Positions 1 through 4,660 of a DNA stretch of 6,715 nt are shown here, in pieces. Below the pieces are notes generated by a model that saw only the letters and a program-made list of their open reading frames with translations, searched no databases and was not told where the DNA came from. The DNA is from Novosphingobium sp. (lineage in GTDB: Bacteria > Pseudomonadota > Alphaproteobacteria > Sphingomonadales > Sphingomonadaceae), in contig JAJTFU010000107.1 of assembly GCA_021299075.1 (NCBI GenBank), forward strand, positions 1 to 6,715. Reading direction: 5' to 3'. How positions within the stretch are numbered: the first letter of the stretch is position 1; every line of letters begins with the position of its first letter. The position numbers and the translations under genes are program-made.

Positions 1-6
1 GGTGCA

Positions 7-26
7 CCAATCGCCTTCGCGATTGG
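7..26. repeat. Short perfect hairpin, 8-bp stem
   Basis: The arms ccaatcgc (7-14) and gcgattgg (19-26) are perfectly complementary around a four-base loop, cttc. The hairpin lies just left of the much longer palindrome at 30-113. No T-run follows on either strand, so it does not look like a complete intrinsic terminator. It may be the structured 3' end of a gene lying left of the window, but nothing visible proves this. Confidence 0.6.
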
Positions 27-29
27 CTA

Positions 30-113
30 GCATCGCCGGCCCGCTCCCCCGGCCCAACCGCCCGATGAGGATACCCTTAGGGCGGTTGGGCCGGGGGAGC
101 GGGCCGGCGATGC
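30..113. repeat. Perfect 34-bp inverted repeat with 16-nt spacer
   Basis: The left arm (30-63) and right arm (80-113) are exact reverse complements over 34 bases, around a 16-base spacer (64-79, beginning gatgaggat). Each arm is very GC-rich and strand-biased, with C-runs on the left and G-runs on the right. Neither side is followed by a T-run, so it is not a canonical intrinsic terminator. The next gene, rpmJ, has its own promoter further right, so the palindrome is probably not part of the rpmJ transcript. It could be a REP/MITE-like mobile palindrome, a transcription or replication barrier, or the tail of an upstream transcript. The structure is certain; its role is unknown. Confidence 0.9.
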
Positions 114-115
114 CA

Positions 116-137
116 GGAAAGGCCGGATGGTCTTTCC
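116..137. repeat. Small inverted repeat upstream of the rpmJ promoter
   Basis: The sequence ggaaag (116-121) pairs with ctttcc (132-137) around a 10-base loop. It sits between the long palindrome and the -35 element of the rpmJ promoter. The stem is short enough to occur by chance, and no function is assigned. Confidence 0.35.
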
Positions 138-150
138 ACACCGACATCGG

Positions 151-179
151 TTGACTTTCGCCTGACTCGTCCGTAACGG
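151..179 (+). promoter_or_regulatory. Predicted rpmJ promoter, TTGACT-N17-TAACGG
   Basis: A -35-like TTGACT (151-156) and a -10-like TAACGG (174-179) are separated by the ideal 17 bases, with rpmJ starting 44 bases after the -10. Transcription would start near 185-187. The bases after the -10 are GC-rich, a discriminator type often linked to ppGpp/DksA control of ribosomal genes. The rpmH promoter at 4566-4594 has the same two hexamers and spacing, which strengthens both calls. Confidence 0.7.
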
Positions 180-223
180 CGCGGCTCCAAGTTTTCAGCG
201 GCCCGGCCGCACCCGAGGACATC

Positions 224-349
224 ATGAAGATTCGCAACAGCCTCAAGTCGCTCAAGGACCGCCACCGGGACAACCGCGTGATCCGCCGCCGTGGCCGGAC
301 CTATGTGATCAACAAGACCAACCGCCGCTTCAAGGCGCGCCAGGGCTAA
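224..349 (+). CDS. rpmJ: 50S ribosomal protein L36, zinc-less (C-minus) form
   Basis: Encodes a 41-residue, very basic protein starting MKIRNSLKSLKDRHRDNRV and ending FKARQG. L36 is the smallest protein of the large ribosomal subunit and binds 23S rRNA. The classic form carries a Cys3-His zinc ribbon; this one has no cysteine and is slightly longer, matching the zinc-independent form common in alphaproteobacteria. The start is supported by a GAGGA Shine-Dalgarno at 215-219, four bases before the ATG. It is a single gene with its own promoter at 151-179 and a hairpin terminator after it, and lies outside the main ribosomal operons. It is too short for most ORF finders, but the family match is clear. 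Confidence 0.96.
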   Translation: MKIRNSLKSLKDRHRDNRVIRRRGRTYVINKTNRRFKARQG

Positions 350-376
350 GCCCTGTGCGGCAGGGCATCGGCCCTG
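350..376 (+). promoter_or_regulatory. Mutually exclusive hairpins just after the rpmJ stop
   Basis: The word gccctg occurs at 350-355 and 371-376, and its complement cagggc lies between them at 361-366. The middle copy can pair with either neighbour, giving two alternative six-base stems. No T-run follows either one. This may help protect the 3' end of the rpmJ mRNA or belong to its terminator region. The function is inferred only from the complementarity. Confidence 0.35.
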
Positions 377-388
377 CGCTGAAGTCTG

Positions 389-430
389 TTCGGCCCGCCT
401 CCGTCCAGGGGTGCGGGCCGAAACCGTTTT
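389..430 (+). terminator. Terminator-like hairpin after rpmJ
   Basis: The sequence ttcggcccgc (389-398) pairs perfectly with gcgggccgaa (413-422) around a 14-base loop, and four Ts follow at 427-430 after a short gap. The stem is strong but the T-tract is short and offset, so termination may be partial. That matters because the next gene starts at 443 with no separate promoter visible, so it may depend on read-through from rpmJ. Confidence 0.6.
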
Positions 431-442
431 GACCTTCCGGAT

Positions 443-1060
443 ATGTCCATGAACCAGCGAATCGAAGCTGTGGTGTTCGATATCGGCAGAGTGCTGGTGC
501 AATGGGACATGCGTGTCCTGTTCCGCCAGCTGCTGGGCGACGAGGCAGAGGTCGAGTGGGTCTATCGCAATGTGGTGACGGAAGCCTGGCACGGCCAGCA
601 TGACGCCGGGCGGCCAATCGCGGAGATGGTCGCCGAACGCAGCGCCGAGTTTCCGCGCTATGCGCCGGTAATCCGCGCCTATGCCGAGCGGTTCAACGAT
701 ACCATTCCCGGCCCGGTCCCCGGCACGTCCGAACTGGTCGAGCAGCTCCACGAAATCGGCGTGCCGCTTTACGCAATCACCAATTTCGGCGCTGACACCT
801 GGACCGATTTCCGCCCGACCTTCCCGCTGCTCGATCGCTTCCGCGATATTGTCGTCTCGGGCGTCGAAAAAATGGTCAAACCCGACCCGGCGATCTACGC
901 GCTGGCGGCCCGGCGCTTTGGGCGCGATCCGGGCACCATGCTGTTCATTGATGACAGCCTGCCCAACGTGATTTCGGCGCGCGAATGCGGCTGGCATGCG
1001 CACCATTTCACCTCGGCCGACCTGCTGGCCGACGACTTGCGGACCCGCGGCCTGCTCTGA
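443..1060 (+). CDS. HAD-superfamily (subfamily IA-like) phosphatase
   Basis: A 205-residue soluble protein with all four HAD motifs. Motif I is VFDIGRVLVQWD with nucleophile D13; motif II is ITN with T113; motif III is VKPDP with K146; motif IV is FIDD with D170 and D171. The segment between about 20 and 90 is helical and fits a small cap. The second motif I aspartate (general acid) is replaced by G15, as in the YihX-type branch that includes E. coli alpha-glucose-1-phosphate phosphatase, so a sugar-phosphate or small phosphate ester substrate is plausible but unproven. The ATG at 443 has only a weak Shine-Dalgarno; the ATG at 449 is an alternative start. It lies 93 bases after rpmJ on the same strand, with a hairpin between them. 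Confidence 0.88.
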   Translation: MSMNQRIEAVVFDIGRVLVQWDMRVLFRQLLGDEAEVEWVYRNVVTEAWHGQHDAGRPIAEMVAERSAEFPRYAPVIRAYAERFNDTIPGPVPGTSELVEQLHEIGVPLYAITNFGADTWTDFRPTFPLLDRFRDIVVSGVEKMVKPDPAIYALAARRFGRDPGTMLFIDDSLPNVISARECGWHAHHFTSADLLADDLRTRGLL

Positions 1061-1063
1061 ACC

Positions 1064-1097
1064 AAAAAAGAGGGCCCCCGTCTTGCGACGGAGGCCC
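1064..1097 (-). terminator. Intrinsic terminator, strongest on the minus strand
   Basis: Arms at 1072-1082 and 1087-1097 pair over 11 positions with one mismatch around the loop ttgc. On the minus strand the hairpin is followed by TC and six Ts (complement of 1064-1071), a good intrinsic terminator for the secreted-protein gene ending at 1172. Read on the plus strand it is followed only by agctgttt, so it may also end the HAD transcript, less efficiently. It sits between two convergent genes and is best seen as asymmetric but bidirectional. Confidence 0.82.
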
Positions 1098-1133
1098 AGC
1101 TGTTTGGGGGGCTGTAAGGAATGCCTGCCGGCA

Positions 1134-1157
1134 AGCGCCCGGAGTGGGGTGGGCGCT
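1134..1157 (-). repeat. Extra hairpin in the 3' region of the secreted-protein gene
   Basis: The sequence agcgccc (1134-1140) pairs with gggcgct (1151-1157) around a 10-base loop. It lies between the minus-strand stop codon at 1172 and the terminator at 1064-1097, so it would form in the 3' untranslated RNA. It lacks a T-run. Confidence 0.4.
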
Positions 1158-1171
1158 GGCCGGGTATTGCG

Positions 1172-1513
1172 TCAGGCGGCCGCGTTACAACGCGCGAGCT
1201 TGTCGGCGTCGAATTCGCCCTTGGGGGTGGCGAACTTGGTAACCTGACCAAAGGCCTTCACGACCCGGGTGCAGGTGTTGATCGGAGCAGCGCCATCGAT
1301 CCGGCCGCTGCATTCGGTGCCATTGCAGGTCCAGTTCACGCCGTTGACAACCTTGGCGGCTTCGGCAGCCGGCGCGGCAAGGGTGGCGCTGTAGCGCGAG
1401 GCAGTCTGGGCCTGGGCAGTGCTGGTGGTCGCGGCAAAGCTGGCAATGGTGCCGACAACGGCAAGGCCGGCGGCCAGCAGGGTGCGCGAAAGCGGGTTGG
1501 CGGTGGCAGTCAT
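1172..1513 (-). CDS. Small secreted four-cysteine protein, CC_3452-like
   Basis: A 113-residue exported protein. It has a signal peptide with R10 before a hydrophobic stretch (about 11-28) and a likely cleavage site AQA/QTAS after residue 35. The mature part begins RYSATLAAPA and has four cysteines (C63, C68, C81, C109) that could form two disulfides, around a VVNGVNWTCNGTECSG core and a C-terminal LARCN. From memory this pattern matches a small family of uncharacterised secreted proteins in sphingomonads and Caulobacter (CC_3452-like); the name is tentative and no function is known. I chose the ATG at 1513 because AGGGG (1525-1521) sits seven bases upstream; the in-frame ATG at 1546 has no such site. 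It has its own terminator and is divergent from the HxlR gene. Confidence 0.82.
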   Translation of the reverse strand: MTATANPLSRTLLAAGLAVVGTIASFAATTSTAQAQTASRYSATLAAPAAEAAKVVNGVNWTCNGTECSGRIDGAAPINTCTRVVKAFGQVTKFATPKGEFDADKLARCNAAA

Positions 1514-1613
1514 GGTTCTTCCCCTATGCGTTTCTTGGTTCGTCACATTTGTGTCTGCACGCAGGGATCGAAGGAGTCCTGGGAGGGAGACACCGATTTG
1601 CGTTGCGAATCAC

Positions 1614-1642
1614 TACCTATCAATATAGGTTTTCAGTTGCAA
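1614..1642 (-). promoter_or_regulatory. Candidate promoter for the secreted-protein gene
   Basis: On the minus strand, TTGCAA (1642-1637) and TAGGTA (1619-1614) are 17 bases apart, about 100 bases before the start codon at 1513. The match to consensus is moderate. The palindrome at 1615-1630 covers the -10 and part of the spacer, so a protein bound there would block RNA polymerase. Confidence 0.35.
1615..1630. promoter_or_regulatory. Candidate operator palindrome in the HxlR control region
   Basis: The 16 bases acctatcaatataggt are a perfect inverted repeat with six-base arms and a four-base centre. The site is AT-rich in a GC-rich genome and lies in the gap between two divergent genes, one encoding an HxlR regulator. 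Such regulators bind as dimers to short palindromes and often control their own gene and a divergent neighbour. That HxlR is the protein binding here is inference. A second palindrome, agttgcaact, lies at 1635-1644. Confidence 0.45.
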
Positions 1643-1736
1643 CTAGAAACTGTGCAGCGCAGCATAGATTTTCTTGTCGGCATGTGAGCCAGTTTTGGGC
1701 TAGGATGCCGACCGAGGGACAAAGGGGACGACGACG

Positions 1737-2231
1737 ATGGGCCTTCGTGAGCCGCTCGACGAGATCAACAACTGTGGCCTGCCCGCCGCCCTTGAGGTGA
1801 TGGGCGAGCGCTGGTCATTTATGATCCTGCGCGCCGCTTTCAATGGCCTGCATCATTTCGAGGAATTCCTCGGCGCGCTGGGCATTGCCCGCAACATCCT
1901 GTCAAACCGCCTCGCCCGGCTGGTCGAACACGGTATCATGAAACGCCAGGCCCTGCCTGACGATCGCCGCAAGATCGAATACCGCCTGACCGAGAAGGGG
2001 TTGGACCTGCTGCCCGCCATGCTGGCGCTGCGCCAGTGGGGCGAAAAGTATGGCGCCGGCGTCCCTTCCAATCCGGTGCTGTGCGATGAACGCGACGGCA
2101 TGCCGATCCAGCCGATCGCCATCCGTGCCCAGGACGGCCGGATGCTCAGCCCGATGGAACTGGAATGGCGTGACCAGGCCGACGTGAACTGGCCGGCGGA
2201 CGACGCGTCCCGGAAACTGCGCGCGCTTTAA
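1737..2231 (+). CDS. HxlR-family winged-helix transcriptional regulator
   Basis: A 164-residue DNA-binding protein. The N-terminal HxlR domain (about 8-100) shows the family pattern: a single cysteine (C13) before LPAALEVMGERWSFMILR, then a recognition-helix region ARNILSNRLARLVEHGIM (51-68) and a wing DDRRKIEYRLTEKG (75-88). Members act as dimers, and some sense electrophiles or redox stress through the N-terminal cysteine. C13 is in the right place, but the signal here is unknown. The protein is longer than the usual 110-130 residues, with a tail from about 105 that includes C116. The start is supported by AAGGGG at 1722-1727, nine bases upstream. It is divergent from the secreted-protein gene, with a palindrome between them, and its stop overlaps that of comM. 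Confidence 0.9.
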   Translation: MGLREPLDEINNCGLPAALEVMGERWSFMILRAAFNGLHHFEEFLGALGIARNILSNRLARLVEHGIMKRQALPDDRRKIEYRLTEKGLDLLPAMLALRQWGEKYGAGVPSNPVLCDERDGMPIQPIAIRAQDGRMLSPMELEWRDQADVNWPADDASRKLRAL

Positions 2232-3736
2232 CTGCGCCCCACCACGCGCCGATAACTGAGCGCTTCGGCCACATGGATGCGGCCGATCCCTTCACTGCCT
2301 GCCAGGTCGGCAATGGTCCGCGCCACGCGCAGCATCCGTGTATAGCCGCGCGCCGATAGCCGCATCGCCTCGGCCGCCTGCATCAGCAGCTTGCGCCCGG
2401 CCTCATCCGGCGTGGCATGCAATTCAAGCAGATCGCCGTCGAGCTGAGCGTTACTGGCCTTGCCAGTGCCTTCCAATCGCTCAACCTGTACAGCCCGCGC
2501 TGCCGCGACCCGCGCGGCCACTTCGGCGCTGCCTTCGCTCGGCGGCGGCAGGGCGAGGTCGGCGGCGCTGACCGGATCGACTTCGACATGCAGGTCGATC
2601 CGATCAAGCATCGGGCCGGAAACCTTGGCCTGGTAATCGGCCCCGCAGCGCGGCGCACGGCTGCAGCCCAGCGCCGGATCGCCCAGATAGCCGCAGCGGC
2701 ACGGGTTCATCGCCGCCACCAGCTGCACCCGTGCGGGATAGGTTACATGGGCGTTGGCCCGCGCGACATCGACCGAACCGGTTTCGAGCGGCTGGCGCAG
2801 CGAATCGAGCACGGCGCGCTGGAATTCGGGCAGCTCATCGAGGAACAGCACGCCCAGATGCGCCAGGCTGACCTCGCCCGGCCGGACCCGCAGGCCGCCC
2901 CCGGTCAGCGCTGCCATCGAGGCGGAATGGTGCGGTGAGCGGAATGGCCGGGTGCGGCTGATCCGCCCTTCTTCCAGCGTGCCGGCGACCGAGGCAACCA
3001 TCGACACCTCCAGCGCCTCGGCCGGAGTCAGCGGCGGCAGGATGCCAGGCAGGCAAGCCGCCATCAGGCTCTTTCCCGCACCTGGCGGGCCGATCATGAG
3101 CAGGTTGTGGCCGCCAGCTGCGGCAATCTCCAGCGCCCGCTTGGCCACTTCCTGGCCTTTCACCTGCTTGAGGTCCGGGCAGTGGGCGGGCGCCTCTACC
3201 TCCCCCGGGACCGGATCAGGCAGGCGGGCGGTGCCTTTGAGGTGATTGAGCAGGCTGATCAGGTCAGGCGCGGCAATGATCGGGATGCCGCTGGCCCAGC
3301 GAGCCTCTCCGCCCTGCGCTGCCGGGCAGATCAGCCCCTTGTCGGCACCCGAGGCATGGAGCGCGGCGAGCAGCACACCCGGCGTCGGTACGATCCGGCC
3401 GTCGAGCGCCAGTTCGCCCACCGCCACAAAATCGGCGATCTGCTCGGCATCGGTCACGCCCATCGCGGCCAGCAGCGCGAGGGCAATCGGCAGGTCATAG
3501 TGCGAGCCTTCCTTGGGCAGGTCGGCCGGCGATAGGTTGATCGTGATCCGCTTGGGCGGCAGCGCCAGGCCCATCGCGGCGAGCGCCGCGTGGACCCGCT
3601 CACGGCTTTCATTCACGGCCTTGTCAGGCAGCCCGACCAGGTTGAAACGCGGCAGGCCGGGCGCGATCTGGCACTGCACTTCGACCGCGCGGGCTTCAAG
3701 CCCGAGATAGGCAACCGTCTGGACCAGCGCGACCAA
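2228..3736 (-). CDS. comM: ComM/YifB-type AAA+ ATPase (Mg-chelatase-like)
   Basis: A 502-residue protein of the ComM family (usually about 500 residues), so apparently full length. An N-terminal Lon-protease-like domain (about 1-170, with GLPDKAVNESRERV near 35-48) is followed by a Mg-chelatase ChlI-like AAA+ domain. Walker A is GPPGAGKS (216-223), Walker B is VLFLDE (296-301), R379 lies in a conserved LDRIDLHVEV, and four cysteines (C346, C348, C358, C364) may bind zinc. The C-terminal helical part has the family YTRMLRVARTIADL. In Vibrio and others ComM is a hexameric helicase that extends heteroduplex DNA during natural transformation; non-competent bacteria also carry it. I chose a TTG start at 3736 over the GTG at 3742 (see the ribosome binding site entry); this gives the usual MVALVQTVA-like beginning. 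The gene is convergent with the HxlR gene. Confidence 0.93.
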   Translation of the reverse strand: MVALVQTVAYLGLEARAVEVQCQIAPGLPRFNLVGLPDKAVNESRERVHAALAAMGLALPPKRITINLSPADLPKEGSHYDLPIALALLAAMGVTDAEQIADFVAVGELALDGRIVPTPGVLLAALHASGADKGLICPAAQGGEARWASGIPIIAAPDLISLLNHLKGTARLPDPVPGEVEAPAHCPDLKQVKGQEVAKRALEIAAAGGHNLLMIGPPGAGKSLMAACLPGILPPLTPAEALEVSMVASVAGTLEEGRISRTRPFRSPHHSASMAALTGGGLRVRPGEVSLAHLGVLFLDELPEFQRAVLDSLRQPLETGSVDVARANAHVTYPARVQLVAAMNPCRCGYLGDPALGCSRAPRCGADYQAKVSGPMLDRIDLHVEVDPVSAADLALPPPSEGSAEVAARVAAARAVQVERLEGTGKASNAQLDGDLLELHATPDEAGRKLLMQAAEAMRLSARGYTRMLRVARTIADLAGSEGIGRIHVAEALSYRRVVGRS

Positions 3737-3741
3737 GCACA

Positions 3742-3747
3742 CCCCCT
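3742..3747 (-). promoter_or_regulatory. Ribosome binding site that decides the comM start
   Basis: On the minus strand AGGGGG spans 3747-3742. The GTG at 3742 uses the last G of this run, so the site would overlap its own start codon. The TTG at 3736-3734 lies five bases downstream, an ideal distance, and yields a protein starting MVALVQ, which resembles known ComM starts. The TTG is therefore the better start. Confidence 0.7.
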
Positions 3748-3773
3748 GTTACAAGTACTTAGGTGATGCCGCG

Positions 3774-3787
3774 CAGGCGCGCGCCTG
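3774..3787. repeat. 14-bp perfect palindrome upstream of comM
   Basis: The bases caggcgcgcgcctg are fully self-complementary, with no spacer. They lie about 40 bases upstream of comM in the 140-bp gap to the divergent secreted-protein gene. I found no convincing promoter hexamers on either strand of this gap. The palindrome could be a regulator site or a chance GC-rich palindrome. Confidence 0.5.
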
Positions 3788-3876
3788 TCGAGAAAAAGCC
3801 GCTCCGGACCGGTGGTTACCCGAACTTAACCGATTGCCTTGGTAAAGCCGCAAGACGGCGCGCGCGATGACGGGGC

Positions 3877-4554
3877 ATGATCCTGCGCCGCCTTGTCCTG
3901 TTCTTCACGCTCCTTGCCGCCGCGGTCCAGCCGCTGCGCGCCGAGGAAGTGGTGATCGAGACGGTGACCGAAGAGGTGATCGTCGAGCCGGCCGGTTCCG
4001 AACGCTTCGTCGGTCCGCTTCAGGCCCAAACGCCCAAGGGGATCGCCGCCTTTGGTCCGTTCCGCGTGCTCGACGCGACCCGCGCCGCGTTGGTCGACGT
4101 GACCGACAGCGCCAGCCCGGCCCAGTTTGCGGCCATGCTGCGGGCCTATCCGGGCATTTCGCTGATCGAGATGATCGAATGCCCCGGCACCGAGGATGAC
4201 CGCGCCAACCTGCGGCTTGGACGAATGATCCGCGCCCGCGGGATCGCCACGCTGGTGCCGGCCGGCGGTTCGGTCCGCTCGGGCGGGGTTGAGCTGTTTC
4301 TGGCCGGGGCGCGCAGCATCGCCGACCCGGCGGCCGAGTTTGCGGTCCATTCCTGGGCTGATGAGGATGGCCGCGAAGCACGCGACTATCCCGCCGATGC
4401 GCCCGAGAATCGCGCCTACCTGGATTACTACCGCGAGATGGGCATGGCGCCTGGCCAGGCCCAGGCTTTCTATGCCATGACCAACTCGGTCCCGTTCCGC
4501 GATGCCAAGTGGCTCAGCGGCGCGGAAATGGCGCGTTGGGTCAGCCTGAACTGA
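3877..4554 (+). CDS. Secreted ClpP/crotonase-fold protein, COG3904-like
   Basis: A 225-residue exported protein with a signal peptide: R4-R5, a hydrophobic run at 6-17, and likely cleavage PLRA/EE after residue 22. The body has the ClpP-like pattern seen in predicted periplasmic proteins of the COG3904 type: an opening strand ATRAALVDVTD, an LRLGRMIRARGIATLVPAGG helix-strand, SGGVELFLAG with S135 where the family has SACxLxFLAG, and FAVHSW with H158. A closing YREMGMAP and WLSGAEM near the C-terminus also fit. The conserved Ser and His suggest a peptidase or related hydrolase, but the third residue is uncertain (D209 is a candidate) and the substrate is unknown. The usual cysteine next to the serine is Gly here. 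Only a weak GGGG precedes the ATG. The gene is divergent from comM and just upstream of the rpmH promoter. Confidence 0.75.
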   Translation: MILRRLVLFFTLLAAAVQPLRAEEVVIETVTEEVIVEPAGSERFVGPLQAQTPKGIAAFGPFRVLDATRAALVDVTDSASPAQFAAMLRAYPGISLIEMIECPGTEDDRANLRLGRMIRARGIATLVPAGGSVRSGGVELFLAGARSIADPAAEFAVHSWADEDGREARDYPADAPENRAYLDYYREMGMAPGQAQAFYAMTNSVPFRDAKWLSGAEMARWVSLN

Positions 4555-4565
4555 GCGCGAATCCC

Positions 4566-4594
4566 TTGACTCAAGCGCAAGCGCCCTTTAACGG
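4566..4594 (+). promoter_or_regulatory. Predicted rpmH operon promoter, TTGACT-N17-TAACGG
   Basis: TTGACT (4566-4571) and TAACGG (4589-4594) are 17 bases apart, and transcription would start near 4600-4602. Both hexamers and the spacing are identical to those before rpmJ at 151-179, and the DNA after the -10 is GC-rich in both. The spacer holds a tandem caagcg pair (4572-4583) absent from the rpmJ promoter. It should drive rpmH, rnpA, yidD and probably yidC. Confidence 0.75.
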
Positions 4595-4606
4595 CCCGCC
4601 CCTGTA

Positions 4607-4660
4607 ATGCGGTCGCCCACGCGGCGGCCCTTTTTGTTCGATTTTTCGAGGTTATCATGA
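4607..4660 (+). CDS. Possible 17-residue leader peptide upstream of rpmH
   Basis: An ATG at 4607 opens a frame for MRSPTRRPFLFDFSRLS that stops with TGA at 4658-4660. The stop shares ATGA with the rpmH start codon, the typical arrangement for translational coupling. The ATG lies only a few bases after the predicted transcription start, so translation would have to be nearly leaderless, as no Shine-Dalgarno is present. The frame also spans the hairpin and T-run at 4611-4635. It may be chance; I include it because position and overlap are suggestive. Confidence 0.3.
   Translation: MRSPTRRPFLFDFSRLS
4611..4635 (+). terminator. Terminator-like hairpin in the rpmH leader
   Basis: The sequence ggtcgc (4611-4616) pairs with gcggcc (4624-4629), including one G-U pair, around a seven-base loop, and c plus five Ts follow (4630-4635). 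It sits after the predicted rpmH promoter and before rpmH. It could attenuate rpmH transcription, or end the transcript of the secreted-protein gene that stops at 4554. The stem is short, so its strength is uncertain. Confidence 0.45.

Noticed and set aside
1..9. Possible tRNA 3' end (ggtgcacca)
   Set aside because: It ends in CCA, but the rest of any tRNA would lie outside the window, and ggtgcacc is also simply palindromic. There is not enough to call a tRNA.
30..113. Long palindrome as an insertion sequence
   Set aside because: There is no transposase, the arms enclose only 16 bases, and no target-site duplication was seen. I kept it as an inverted repeat of unknown role.
429..434. TTGACC as a -35 element for the HAD gene
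   Set aside because: A -10 at proper spacing would fall inside the coding sequence.
77..1006. Long minus-strand open frame opposite the HAD gene and rpmJ
   Set aside because: It overlaps two well-supported plus-strand genes and the long palindrome and matches no family I recognise. Such frames are expected in GC-rich DNA.
1121..1687. Plus-strand open frame across the secreted-protein gene and its control region
   Set aside because: It is antisense to a gene with a clear signal peptide, ribosome binding site and terminator, and its Gly-rich product looks like an antisense translation.
2417..2938. Plus-strand open frames opposite comM
   Set aside because: They lie wholly inside the comM coding region, whose motifs are intact, and are shadow frames.
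3826..3842. TTAA-containing CtrA-type site between comM and the secreted ClpP-like gene
   Set aside because: Only one TTAA half-site is present; the second half at seven-base spacing is missing.
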